Part shown: positions 36,701 to 47,660 of the stretch, one piece after another
How the letters are laid out: every line of letters begins with the position of its first letter
Position numbering within the stretch: position 1 is the first letter of the stretch
Assembly: GCF_001649575.2 (NCBI RefSeq)
Contig: NC_051431.1
Coordinates: 9,522,844-9,586,843 of the forward strand
Direction: 5' to 3'
Length of the DNA: 64,000 bases
Source of the DNA: Kryptolebias marmoratus
Taxonomy: Eukaryota > Chordata > Actinopteri > Cyprinodontiformes > Rivulidae
Translations under genes and position numbers: made by a program
The notes under the pieces: generated by a model
What the model was told of the DNA's origin: nothing
Databases searched by the model: none
Seen by the model: the letters and a program-made list of their open reading frames with translations, nothing else

Positions 36701-37000
36701 CAAAGGTGTAGTGGTGATAAAGACCCACGGCGCAGACATGTAGAAAGATACCTAGAGACAAAAACTGAAACTTTAATCAAAATAAAGAGCTGAGGAAGAC
36801 AACCCAACGAGAGGCAAGAAGCAGAGAGCAGACAGTATGTCTGAACGATGACTGAAGGCGAGTCTGAAGGGACGGGGTGATTACTGAGTGAGTGGTGCAG
36901 GTGGGGCTAATGAGATAAACAATGGTCAGAGACAGGAAGACAGCCACAAGGAATACCACGACTGAGCTCAAACAAACAACAGAAATTAACTCAAACACGA
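36701..37000 (-). mobile_element. Non-autonomous repeat related to the foldback arms
   Basis: 'aaaactgaaactttaatcaa', 'gcagagagcagacag' and 'ggtgcaggtggggctaatga' resemble the word order of the 13285-13645 arm ('gatttattaataaatg', 'cagacagagcatgaacc', 'caggtgcagatggg'). I see only similarity of layout, so the assignment is tentative. Frames within it are not genes. Confidence 0.4.
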
Positions 37001-37009
37001 AACTTTTTC

Positions 37010-37902
37010 CCCTCCGAATCTCCTGAAACGCTCATTTTAAAGCCGAGCGTCTCGCCGAGCTCTCTCAGGTGAAATGCAGATGAGTTTCAGAGCCTGAAGA
37101 AGGAACTAAAAGAGTCTCACGTCCCGATTTTTCGCTTTTCGCGTCAGTAAAATTAGCCCCCTTTTTCCTTTGGCGCTCGGCGACACCGGTGAACCCCCTC
37201 TCGGGCCTCGGGCTCCGACTCTCCCGTGGGGGGGAGGGGGAGTATCGCGAGGACAGAACGACACTTTCGGCGTCTGAAAAACCTCCTCGCCGCCTCCTTA
37301 AAGCGGCAAACAATTTGTCACGATCAGCCAGGCAAACAGAGACGATCAAGTGCTTTCCTTCCTCTCCCGACTCGTCCCGTTCGTTTCCGTGTGACGTCCT
37401 GAACGGGCCTCGCTTGTCGAAGCTGCCGGGGGGCCGTTACGAGCAAATTAATAAGTGCAATTTGCAGCGACAGCAATCAATTTCTATAAACTGGCTTTCA
37501 CACAGCTGAACAAATACCCCTGTTAAAGTCTGTAAAGTTTCTAAACCTTGTATGGTAATACATTTTCAAACAGTCAAACAGGAGCGGGATTACAGTAATG
37601 TATGTAAAGCCCCGAAGCAGAGGGCCTCGGTGGGCTGAAAGCAGGACTTCTTGTAAATATTTTGCTGAACTTCCCGCTCTGACCGCGGCTGAATCCGCTG
37701 CGCCGGGAAATGTTCGTCTTTCCCCATTTGATTACTTCGTCTGCCGTTTGATATTCTTGACATGCCCTTTTCACTGGAATATATCAGGAGATGGTATCTC
37801 TGTTCGGGTGGCATCCACTCCTCCCGCTTTAAAGATTAACCGGCGGACAGAATGTCAACCTGCTTTCACTACTTTATTGCCTTAAAAAAAAGACACAGAG
37901 AG

Positions 37903-37940
<38 letters not shown>

Positions 37941-38470
37941 TCCACAGACAAATTATCCCAACAGCTTTGAAACCCGCCGATGAGTTTTTAAAACTATCGG
38001 CGATACATGACTTATCTTTTGTTTGAGAGTTAATTTCATGGAACATTTGAGGGTTGCGCGTCGTTTATGGGAAAGTGGCAGGAGATGTATTCCCGAAACG
38101 TTCGCTGCCGCATTAAAAAGAAGGGGGGTGGATAACAAGAAAATGCCATTTGTGTTTGTTCCGCCGCTTGTTGTTCAAAGCGTCCGCCCGCAGCACGGCG
38201 GCATTTAAAGCGCCGCCGCCGCTGCCGCCATTAAATAACAAACCCCACCAAAATAGTTCCAGGCTCAGGTGAGAAATAAACAATACAGACAGCTGACAGA
38301 TGTTGCAGCAGAGCGGTTTGCATTCTTCATAAATAATTCCTCTGCCTTTCATGTTGCCTGTGAATTACCTTCACGGATTCACGGCCGGGTAATTTGGGAG
38401 GGGGGGCAGACAGAACCGGGGTGCCCGGGGCCGTGCGCCGGGCCCCGGGCCGCATATATCATCCGCCAAC
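37010..38470. other. CpG-rich, non-repetitive block
   Basis: CpG is dense at 37030-37450 and 38160-38460, with GC-rich palindromic text near 38419-38450 (ggggccgtgcgccgggcccc). A (GA)n run divides the block. No splice-bounded exon or protein domain was recognised; the open frames lie on both strands. It may be an unmethylated regulatory island or a promoter of something not visible here. Confidence 0.4.
37906..37937. repeat. (GA)n microsatellite
   Basis: Uninterrupted GA dinucleotide run of about 30 bp. Confidence 0.95.
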
Positions 38471-39539
38471 AGCTGCGTTCGACGGCAGGACGCAGGCAGG
38501 CACCTGTAATACATCTGAACACCATTATTTCCTCTTCCTCCCTCCTCGGCGAGTCTCCCCCTCACATCCTTCATCCGGAATCAGCTCACAGGTTTCCACT
38601 CCAGCCCTTTTATTTTATTTAATTTATTTTAGCTCTCAGCCAAAAAAAAAAAAAAAATCATTTTGTTTTGATTGGGGGGAGCTTCCTATTAACAATGGCT
38701 TGTTGTAATTGTCAGACTAAAGCGAATAGAAAATTGGTGTAATTTCCTCTTTAGAGGCGCTGTTATGAGATCGTTAACTACAGAAATCCTCTCAGAGATT
38801 TTATTCAGCGCTCCGAGGAACCCACTCCTGCGCTAATAGGAATTAAAGCTGCATTAGTTTCTCTGTAACATCTCGCCGTCGGGCTGGAGGCTCGTAGAAA
38901 TTGTTTTTTTCATAAAGCACATCGTCATCATCAGGAATGTTCTCTCGGCGAATCTGTGCTGACTTGCGCCGCGGTTCCACAGCGTGGACTGATCCAAGAG
39001 GCGTCGGATCAGAACGTCATGCATGATGACAAGATGATTATCAACCAAATTACACCTTTACATCTGGGTGCAGCTAAGCCAGCCTGGAAGGGATTTATAA
39101 GAGAGGAATGTCGTTTTTTTTGTTTCTTTCACCGGGACGAAACGCTTCACTTTCTGTTTTCCTGTTTGAAGCTGATGTCGCTGACGGTTGATGGTTGGTT
39201 CGAAGCAGGTGGGGTCCTGCTTCTGAACGGCCCGGCCTCGGTTCGTCTAACGAGTCTTTTTTTTTTTTTACGTCAGCGTGTCCGAGCCGAGGCCTCCAGG
39301 TCCCAGAGCAGACCTCGGAGAGTTCCCGGACTCCATGGAAGACCTGAGAGAACGCCGACTCAGCATTTCCCGCTGTCGTTCCCCTGTTCCAGAGTTTCTC
39401 CCGTACGGGTTTTAGATTCAGCTGTTTTCACATTAGTTGAAAACATTCAGTGAATATCCAGACGAGTGTTCTTTAAATGAAATGTTCGTTACTTTGATGG
39501 TATTTACAGAAATATTCCACATAAAAAATACATTATGTG
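38471..39539. other. Intergenic, no gene seen
   Basis: A run at 38642-38656 and T run at 39258-39269. The 165-codon frame at 38956-39453 shows no domain and spans a T run coding for poly-Phe. Confidence 0.5.
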
Positions 39540-40160
39540 AGGATCTGGGTTTTGGTTCTGCCCTTTGGGCGGCGCCACTAATCATTGTTCCACAGGTGTT
39601 CCTCATACCACTGATGAGACCAGCCAGGATTTAAGCAGCAGGTGGTGATCAGACCTTCGCTGGAGCATCGAACCTACTGGGTTAGATTCTCCGCCTCAGT
39701 GTCTAACNNNNNNNNNNNNNNNNNNNNNNNNNNNNNNNNNNNNNNNNNNNNNNNNNNNNNNNNNNNNNNNNNNNNNNNNNNNNNNNNNNNNNNNNNNNNN
39801 NNNNNNNNNNNNNNNNNNNNNNNNNNNNNGATCACTTACCTGGAACCACGCTGCTACTTACCTTGCTGGATCTAACTCGTCACTCCTGGAACTCCTGGAA
39901 ATTGCTCCTCCTCTCATCGGCGCTGCATTCACCTCCTGGATCTGTAAGCAAACAAAGAGACATTATAACCACCTTCTTGTTACCGTTTGGATCAAGACTT
40001 GTACCCGAGACTCACCTAGCTCTCCTTCTCTTGCAGACCTCTCCGGATACCGCCCACTGTATATAGTCTCACCCTGTAAATAAACTCACTCATCTTTACT
40101 TCCGTCTCCGTGTTTGGTCTTGGTTTCGCTCTTCTGGACAAAACCTCCCGAGTTATGACA
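39540..40160 (+). mobile_element. LTR-like fragment containing a gap
   Basis: The right end reads 'cccgagttatgaca'. Before it are a TATA-like 'gtatatagtc' (40059-40068) and a poly(A) signal AATAAA at 40079-40084, the order found in LTRs. 'ctcatctttacttccgtctc' then 'cgtgtttggtcttgg' resembles R/U5 text of fish Ty3/gypsy-type elements. No protease, RT or integrase sequence is present, so it would be a solo LTR. The 122-N gap interrupts it. Confidence 0.35.
39708..39829. other. Assembly gap (122 N)
   Basis: N run inside the LTR-like fragment. Confidence 0.99.
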
Positions 40161-40219
40161 CATTAAAATCGCTTCAGTTCCTTCAGAAACATTATGCTCT
40201 GAAATCTACTTCTACAACG

Positions 40220-40790
40220 TCCTCTTATCTTCCTAAGTTTAGCTTTTAGCTGCTGTTTTGCTAACTTTAGCATTTAGCTATGTTTTTCTGTGATTATAGC
40301 TTTTATCCAGGGTTTTGCTGGTTTTAGCTTCGAGCTATAGTTTTGCTGAATGTAGCTTTTATCCATGCGATTTGGTAGTTTTAGCTTTTAGCTGCTGATT
40401 TTCTAATTTTAGCTTTTAGCTTCAGTTTTGCTGATTTTAGCATTTAGCTATGGTTTTCCTGATTATAGCTTTTATCCAAAGTTTTGCTGGTTTTAGCTTC
40501 TAGCTTCAGTTTTGCTGATTGTGGCTTTTATTCATAACTTTGCTAATTTTAGCTTTTGTCAACTGTTTTGCTACATTTAGCTTTTAGCTACGGTTTCTTC
40601 TAATTGTAGCTTTTAACGACTGTTTAGCTAAGTTTAGCTATGTTTTTCTGTGATTATAGCTTTTATCCAGGGTTTTGCTGGTTTTAGCTTCGAGCTATAG
40701 TTTTGCTGAATGTAGCTTTTATCCATGGATTTGGTAGTTTTAGCTTTTAGCTTCAGTTTTTCTAATTTTAGCTTTCACAGCTCAGTTAAT
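40220..40790 (-). repeat. Higher-order satellite array (tagctttt units)
   Basis: Tandem units of roughly 30-60 bp centred on 'ttttagcttttagctgc' and 'ttttgctgattttagc', the reverse complement of the 'gctaaaagtagc' motif. A segment of over 100 bp starting at 40275 recurs nearly unchanged at 40635 (period 360), and a looser copy starts at 40445 (offset 170). No coding. Confidence 0.85.
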
Positions 40791-41650
40791 GTTTGATTCT
40801 TTAACAGATCTCAGTGAAGTTGTCCAACGCTGACACAGCGTTTTTGCAGAAAATACAGTTTCCTGTTGTGTCCTTGGTGTGTGTTATTTTGATGTGTGTT
40901 ATTTCCCTTTGAATCTTTTTATTCCTTTTAATTAACTCCATCTGTTCTGCTTGGTTGAACTGATACTTTACTGCTCTTAGTTTACTCATGCTATCGAGCC
41001 GTCTCATTGTATCAGAGGAGCTTTATAAATAGTTTTTCAGGAGTTATCTGCTCTCAGGACTCACAGTAACATTATATTTTAAAGCAACAGTTCACAAGTG
41101 GGGGTTTCTGGAAAGGTTGAGGAGAGTTAACTCTTTAAAGTTTGGAATACAGTTTTATTTTGACGGGACCGACGTTTGGTCCGAGAAACAACTCATTTCA
41201 AAAATTTAATAGAGATTAAAAATGTTGTTTTTATAAACTTTATAAAGCGTTTACAGTTTCACTTCAGCAGCTAGCTGTAGCACTTCCCGTGCAGCCTGGA
41301 GCACCTTCAGCGGGAATGCAATATTTCTGCTGGAAAAAACAAAAAACACGTAAATCAAAACTGACAACGCCGTAGAGCAGGGTTATTCAACAGGCGGCCC
41401 GGGGGCCACATCTGACCCTGGGGTCGACTCAGTCCGGCCCAACGATGAGTTCATTTAAAACAAAAAAAAAAATAGATTTAAAATCATAAATCAAGTTTAC
41501 ATGATGACAGTCGGTGCCGGATGTTCGACCCCTGAGCTGAACGGCTCGGCTGTGGAGGTTTATAGAACAACATTTGCATGAACTGCTACAAAACCCAAAA
41601 AGATATGAGTTATTTTAAGACTTAGCTGCTTCCTGTTAGCCAACAATAAT
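40791..41650. other. Intergenic with old repeat relics
   Basis: 41262-41340 shares 'cagcagctagctgtagcac' and 'gtgcagcctgg' with 47336-47375, perhaps another part of family A. 41375-41440 ('caggcggcccgggggccaca') resembles a hAT-type transposon end. No gene. Confidence 0.4.
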
Positions 41651-41654
41651 AATA

Positions 41655-41705
41655 ATAACACATTTTATTTATAAGCTCCTTTCAGAACACCTAAGGTCAC
41701 TTTAC
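41655..41705 (-). mobile_element. LINE 3' tail with (ATT)n
   Basis: 'aataataataataacacatt' then 'ttatttataagctcctttca' and 'tcactttacaag' is the reverse complement of a fish LINE 3' tail ending in ATT repeats. Confidence 0.45.
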
Positions 41706-42337
41706 AAGATAAACCGGAACATCCAAATTATACTCCTAAGACACTAATTTGCTAAAAAAAAAAAAAAAAAGAAAAAAACAAAGGAAGGATGAATTAAAAG
41801 TGCTGTTTATGATTCAGTATCAACAACAAACCAAAGCACGCAGTCTGCGGCGTGTTCCACACACACTGTGTCTGTATTTGGTGAGCTCTTTCTTTGCTCC
41901 TGCTCCGTCTCGAAAAATTCCGTTTCAGGCTAATCTGTCAGTCAGACAAAAGAGACAAACATTTGGGACCGTTCACCTGAATTTGCATCTCCCTTCAGTG
42001 TTTCTGCATCTTTCATCCTGAAGCCCCGCGGCTTCGCTGCTCTGCTTCATTTTCGCTGCTCTCATTAGCATCGTCTGTGACAGCAGGCGGCATGATGTAC
42101 AGCATTTAGCAGCTGGGGTGTCAGACCTTTCGCCCAGGAGAGCCGCTGGAGACCCAAACAAAGCCCAAACGAGTGGAAGTATCGGACTCCAATTTGTTGA
42201 GTGGCCAAACACAACCGGAGGGGGAAAACGCTTGTGTTGCGCCGAGCATGTGGGGGATGAAAAACAGGTCTGCAGCAGCACCTTAGCTTTACTGCTGTGC
42301 AGTTTGGTCCTGCTCCAGTACCGATTACTGGGTGATG

Positions 42338-42459
42338 CCCGTGTCTGTCTGTTAGCAAAATATCTTATGTAGCAGAGGAAATATTTTAGTGAAACTCAGA
42401 AAAAAATCACTGCATGAACGTCTACAAGTCATTAACTTTTGGAGTGAACCTGATTCAAG
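42338..42459 (+). repeat. Family A repeat, left half interrupted by a LINE
   Basis: 'gtctgtctgttagcaaaata' opens the copy, followed by 'cttatgtagcagagg' and 'tggagtgaacctgattcaag'. It breaks exactly at 'gattcaag' and resumes at 42931 with 'caagatggcagcctcagcta'. Confidence 0.8.
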
Positions 42460-42930
42460 TCGAGTCAAGTTTATTTGTATAGCACATTTCAGCAACAAGG
42501 CAGTTCTTTACAGTGCTTTACATCACAAAAACACAAAATTAAAAACTCACAACATACAGTCACCATATAAGATATCAGTGCACATCCATTTATTATGGTT
42601 CAAAAGCTCTAAACAGGTGGGTTTTTAGCCTTGATTTAAAGAAAATCAGTGTTTCAGCTGTTTTTTGGAAGTTTGATCCAGATTTGTGGTGCATAGAACC
42701 TGAATGCTGCTTCTCCATGTTTGGTTCTGGTTCTGGTTCTGCAGAGTAGATCAGAACCAGAAGACCTGAGTGGTCTGGAAGGTTGGAAGTCATTCAGTGG
42801 TTTAAAAACTAGCAGAAGTATTTTAAAGTCTATTCTCTGAGCCACAGGAAGCTGGTGTAAGGATTTTAGAACTGGTGTGATGTGCTCTATCTTCCTGGTT
42901 TTAGTGAGAACACGAGCAGCAGCGTTCATA
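42460..42930 (-). mobile_element. 5'-truncated LINE (L2/CR1/Rex1-type)
   Basis: On the - strand it runs from an ORF2 C-terminus (42929 to 42654) through a 3' UTR to a tail 'atacaaataaacttgactcg' at 42460-42480. It has no 5' part, as expected of abortive target-primed reverse transcription. It splits a family A copy; 'caag' is repeated at both borders (42456-42459 and 42931-42934), a possible short target-site duplication. Confidence 0.75.
42654..42929 (-). pseudogene. LINE ORF2 C-terminal remnant (91 codons)
   Basis: Translation begins MNAAARVLTKTRKIEHITPV and contains LPVAQRIDFKILLLVFK and FRFYAPQIWIKLP. These are the hallmark C-terminal words of L2/CR1/Rex1-type ORF2 in fish ('NAAARvLTkTrk..HITPvL..LHWLPV..RI.FKiLLL.fKaLNg' and 'R.FS..AP.LWN.LP'). 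The reading frame is intact over this stretch, but the endonuclease and reverse transcriptase are missing. The family usually has a tryptophan where this copy reads HQLPV. Confidence 0.8.
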
Positions 42931-43080
42931 CAAGATGGCAGCCTCAGCTAATCGAGCAGATCCAACACAAAAATGGCCACAACTCGGTCATTTTTACAGA
43001 TACTGAGCTAAAATTGGGCGAGACTGCAGCTGAGAGTCATCCCCAACACATAGTTTGAGCACTAATTGATTGGATAAGAT
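42931..43080 (+). repeat. Family A repeat, right half after the LINE
   Basis: 'caagatggcagcctcagcta', 'aaaatggccacaactcggtc', 'gatactgagctaaaattggg' and 'cagctgagagtcatccccaa' continue the copy from 42459 without loss. Confidence 0.8.
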
Positions 43081-44438
43081 CTTTGTCTCTAATCTTGGCC
43101 TGCAAGGCTGCGGGCGACGAGCATCCCTCCGAGGAATGCTACGTTTATGAGCGTATGGTTCGAGTATTTGTGTAAGACCAAGAAAGATCAGTATTCTTTC
43201 CCTTCTCAAGCTGCGGCGGCGTGATGCATCTCATCTTTGGTTTTTACTGCGATCAAGAGTCAGATTCTATCGATCTGTTTTATCATAACGGGAGCAGGGG
43301 CAGCATGAGGAGCTCAGACGAACCAGATCCATTCTCCTTTTCTCCGTGTAAATGTGCGGATTAGTTGGGGAGGAACAGTCGGGCTCTGCGGAGAACAATG
43401 CAATCGATAAAAACACCAACTCCTCGCAGAAAGAGAGGTAACTCGGCGCTGACTACGAGCCGCTCGCACACTCAGTCAGATTAACTAATGAAGCGATCAT
43501 TGATCCGGAGCGGGGCTGCTGGCTGGTGCGGGGCGAGCCTTTAGGTGGATCCTCCCCTCCCTTGGTCGTACGGAAAATGTCAGGGTCACCGTGTTTTGCT
43601 CCGGTTTACTGACGCCCGATCTGCTGGAGACTAATCACTCGTTTGCCTCCCGCCAAGTGGCTCCGAAGAGGCCAACGCGGGATGCAGGCAAACTTTGATT
43701 GTCACCTCTCCTGGAGAGGAGGGCCTCCTTTGCAGCGAGCGCACGGAGGAATGCAGGAGAGGAGGGAAATGAGCCGGGTCCTGTAGCCTGAGCTGCACCG
43801 TCGGTTCGTGTTACCTGCTGTCCCGACGACAACGCTTGGATTTAAAGGCGCTCGAAGAAAAAGGATGAAATCAAACTTAAAAGAGGTTATCCAGAACGTT
43901 ATCGAACGTCGCAGTTTAAAAGAGCTTACTCCGGTGGGTTTTGCTGTGTTTTTATGCAATGAAATGCAGGTACGCACTAAACATAAACAAAGCACTCAGC
44001 TGAATCTAGTAAAAACCGCATGGAAGCTCAAGTCACATGGCCGACATTAGGCTGGCAGGAGGCTGTGCTGGTAAGCAAATATGAAGGAAGTGTAGCATCT
44101 TGGAGAGGCTATTTAAGTGGAAATATAAGAATAAACTTAAAAGGAGGAAGAAGTGGAGAATAAATGTCGGGGATCAATCAGGGCCACAAACACAGAGCTC
44201 AGCGTTCAAACACGTCTGCAAAACTAGAACAACACGTTGATCGTTTCAGCCTAACTTCTTTTTTCTGCTTTCTTTAATCAACAAATCTGTGCTTAAAGAC
44301 AACATAAATACATACATCGAGTTCTTAACGCACAACACAATACAAGTTCCTAATTTAAGGTCACATTAATATGTGGAAAAATAAAATAAAAGTGCAGATT
44401 TTATGAGTTAATGAGATTTTTTTTTTTTTGGTTTGTTT
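43081..44438. other. Intergenic, CpG-moderate, no gene seen
   Basis: Unique sequence. 43090-43560 is fairly CpG-rich and non-repetitive. Frames at 43635-43995 are on opposite strands and without domains. Confidence 0.45.
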
Positions 44439-44799
44439 GGTGGCACAGTGGCATAGTGGTTAGAGCTGTTGCCTCCCAGCAAGAAGGTTGCAGGATCACT
44501 TCCCGGCCTGGGGCCTTTCTGGGTGGAGTTTGCATGTTCTCCCTGTGCACACGTGGGTTTACTCCGGGTACTCCGGTTTCCTCCCACAGACCAAAAACAT
44601 GCATGTTAGGTTAATTGATGACTCTAAAATTGTCCCTAGGTGTGAATGGTTGTTTGTCTCGTTTGTCTATATGTGGCCCTGCGATGGACTTGCGACCTGT
44701 CCAGGGTGTCCCCCGCCTCTCGCACAGTGACTGCTGGGGATAGGCACCAGCTCCCCGCGACCCGGAATGGAGAAGCGGTTAAAGAAAATGGATGGATGG
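44439..44799 (+). mobile_element. V-SINE-type element, full copy
   Basis: Complete order: tRNA-like head 'ggcatagtggttagagctgt' and 'gttgcaggatcacttccc'; core 'gtggagtttgcatgttctcc'; 'actccgggtactccggtttc'; 'gcgacctgtccagggtgtcc'; (ATGG)n tail. Better preserved than the copy at 5129-5490 and on the same strand. The tail ends 'aaaatggatggatgg'. Confidence 0.85.
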
Positions 44800-45445
44800 T
44801 TAGTTTGTTTTGACCAGTCTCTGTCACAATGAGTACCTTTAATTATTTTTTTATTAGATAAAAAACAAAAAAACAACACTTTTGGCAATTAATGCAGATC
44901 CATAACACGAGCCAGCTGGGGGGAAGAAAGGCGAGGATTCGCCTTCCCGCAGCCCCGCCGAACGTCAGCGAATGTGTACTTCCTGCGCCCGAGTCCTCAG
45001 CAACACACGGCTGTTTGTTTCCACGCTCCAAGCAGGAGCTTTGCCACGAGATGTCTCGCAAAATGTCAAAACAGGAGCCCTCGTTCTTTCATCAAATAAA
45101 AGACAGCAGGAGCCGGTACAGTTTCTCCACGATGACATGAGATATTGTAATTCATTATTCTGTGTGTAATCTCTCTCCAGAGTCACGGGGACTGACTGGA
45201 AATGCTCTCTGCCGCGAATACAAAATCAACCCCGAACTTTGGTTCTGTTTGTTCCGTGGAAGAGGGGGGAGAAAGCCTGACAGGAAGTTTGAGCTCACAC
45301 TCCCCCCCTTTTTTTATTTTTATTTTTGCAGCTTTTCAATATTTAGTCCTTGAAGCAGCCTCACCTGAAATCCCAATTATGACAGAGATGTTATTGTTTG
45401 GTAATTGAACACAACGCTGCAGGCTTGGTCATCAGTCACTCTCGT

Positions 45446-45464
45446 TCACACACACACACACACA
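45446..45464. repeat. (CA)n microsatellite
   Basis: Short CA run. Confidence 0.9.
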
Positions 45465-45487
45465 AAAAAGCAAATAGTTTTCTCTTT

Positions 45488-45506
45488 TCTCTCTCTCTCT
45501 CTCTCT
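45488..45506. repeat. (CT)n microsatellite
   Basis: Short CT run. Confidence 0.9.
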
Positions 45507-45678
45507 GCGCACTGAGGCAGGAAAAATATTGCTTTGCGGTTAACTTCTAATCAAATTGCATTAGGTTTTCACAGCCTGTGCCCTCACTCCATTTGCACAA
45601 ACCATCACAGACCTTACATGAATTTCACACCCAGGGTGAGGAATACTTACTTCTTCACCCCGACAGATTTCCCCTTTC

Positions 45679-45679
<1 letters not shown>

Positions 45680-45715
<36 letters not shown>
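45680..45715. repeat. (CA)n microsatellite
   Basis: CA run of about 35 bp. Confidence 0.95.
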
Positions 45716-45717
<2 letters not shown>

Positions 45718-46544
45718 GAACGCACACAACTTGCGCAAATATTTTGTGATCAGACAAGCATGATCATGCAGTTACAGCTCAGCGGTGAATCATTTTATTT
45801 GCAGTAAGTTCGGTTTTAATGACATTTTACATGCCCTGATGTTATTTTTACCAGCTCCTGAAATGGACTCGAAGAAAACTGCCACCGTTTCGCCGGTTTT
45901 AGATCGTCCCGTGTGTCCGCGGCACGCAGACCTCACTGAATCTTGACCCTTTTGAAGTGGGGCTCTGTGGAGCGGTCACGGACATTCAGTGTCTTACCTG
46001 TTTTCAGAGTTTACTTCAGATCGGACTGGGAAATCCAAGCGCTGCTGGCTCAAAACGAGCCCGAAAAAGCTGGAAAAACTAAATCAGAATCGTCATTTTT
46101 ATAAACCTTTACGTCAGCCATTCCCAAACTTGTCAGCTTCCAATCCACAGGACAACAGAACGTTGTGACTAAAGTATAAAAACCTGCAGTCAGGACAACA
46201 ATCAGAACATTTTGATTTACTTAAACCTACACGTTTTATCTCTCATGACAATTAAAAATACTATCAGAAATTTGAATTTTGTTTCTGTTTTAAGACCCAT
46301 AGCCGGGTCTCGACCCTAACTTTGGAAACCCCTCCATCGCCGTCAGTTTCCAATAACTCAGTTACTGATTAGGGACACTGTTGCCACTCTTTGAATTTGT
46401 TGGTAATTTCTCAGTTTTTCTGAGAATATTTGATTCCACACCCCCGTCACAGGGTTCTGTTTCCCGAGTCCGTCCAACCAGCAGACGCTCCAAACACAGG
46501 ACCAACTTGCAGCTGTTCTCTTATTTTGTATTTTACTCAGCAGG

Positions 46545-46845
46545 TAACTGGACTGTATACTTATATGGCACCTTTCCAGCCAACCAGGCCACTCAAAGCA
46601 CTTTACAACCCAATCTGTGTCTCACTGACCCATCCACACATCCATATAGCACTCTGCTACATCTCTATAAAGGTAACCTGAATAAGTCAAATCAGTGCTT
46701 CAAACACCGATGGGGCACATCGGAGGCAGGGAGGGGTTCAGTGTTTCGCCTAGAGACACGTCAACACGTGGCAGACTGGTGGAATCAAACCTCCGACTCT
46801 CTCATTGGAGGACGACTGCTCTAACCTCTGATCTACAGTGTTAAC
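46545..46845 (-). mobile_element. tRNA-derived SINE
   Basis: On the - strand it starts with a tRNA-like head ('gatcagaggttagagcagtc' then 'ggaggtttgattccacc', fitting A-box and B-box positions), followed by 'agtctgccacgtgttgacg', 'ttacctttatagagatgtag' and the tail 'aaagtgctttgagtggcctg' with 'ggtgccatataagtatac'. This layout is a common fish SINE type. The open frame across it is not a gene. Confidence 0.7.
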
Positions 46846-46849
46846 AAGC

Positions 46850-47330
46850 GCTGATCTCAGCTACCTTTATGATTCAGGACTGTTGCCTTTTTCATGCTGT
46901 TGCTTCAGCCTCATGGTGCGTTAGAGCTAACTTAGCCCAGGTGGTGCAGTAAATAAACAAACAGAGGCTTTGGCTACAACGACGGGCGCTGCTCCTGTCT
47001 GATGGATCAACGTGGAGGGGGGGCGCATGTATTCAGGAAGTCCAGCTGAGCTCATCCGTGACCGTCGCTTCCACTTTAAGATCCTTTCAAAATAAACTAG
47101 GATGGCAGAAACAGATCCTGGGATGTTCCAGCTTTGTTTGTTTGTTTGTTTTGGGAGTGGTCAGGCAAGAAAAGGAACTTGGCATGTTACCAAATGTCAA
47201 CAAAAACAAATAAACAAAAAAACAAATGGTTGTGACGGTCACATTAATGCTTCAGATTTGCCCATTTTAATTCGAACATCAGCGCCCATCCCAGTTATTC
47301 ACATGGAATTTGACGGTTATTTGTACGTAC
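46850..47330. other. Intergenic, no gene seen
   Basis: Unique sequence; the frame at 47102-47392 has no domain and ends in repeat-derived text. Confidence 0.45.
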
Positions 47331-47559
47331 AAATGGCGGCAGCAGCTAGCTGTTGCACTTCTGGTGCAGCCTGGGTCAATTGCAGTAGTTAATATAACAA
47401 CATTCCTGCCATAATAACCATGTAAAGAAAAATCTGACGACAAAGGGATGGTTTTTAAAATAGCGTTTACTGAAAACCGTCGTGAAACTTTTGAAACTGG
47501 AGCCGTTTTGAGACGGCAGCTTTTGTTTTAGCCGCTAGCTGTTAGCTCGACAGTTTGCT

Positions 47560-47660
47560 TGAAGTTGAGCTTTATTTCTCCAATTCAGGCCTTTCAACGG
47601 GCTATCTGTAACAGGTAAGATATTGTCTGTTCGTAACCTGTCCACAGGACTCTCTTAACT
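47560..47660 (+). repeat. Family A repeat, 3' part
   Basis: 'ttagccgctagctgttagct' upstream, then 'caacgggctatctgtaacag', a 33-nt gtaaga...cag spacer (47615-47647) and 'gactctcttaactcc'. The part at 47336-47400 may belong to the same copy. Confidence 0.7.

Larger units (their letters stand above)
44800..46540. other. Intergenic; microsatellites and AT-rich unique blocks
   Basis: Unique blocks at 45110-45180 and 45350-45420 hold 'tgtaattcatta' and 'cccaattatg' (homeodomain-type words). No gene. Frames at 45534-45763 run through a CA microsatellite. Confidence 0.45.

Noticed and set aside
38956..39453. 165-codon + strand frame
   Set aside because: No recognisable domain, a poly-Phe stretch from a T run, and no splice or promoter context.
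44450..44520. Possible tRNA gene
   Set aside because: The tRNA-like head belongs to a V-SINE and does not fold as a full tRNA with matching arms.
46381..46824. 147-codon + strand frame
   Set aside because: Most of it is the antisense of a tRNA-derived SINE; no conserved domain.
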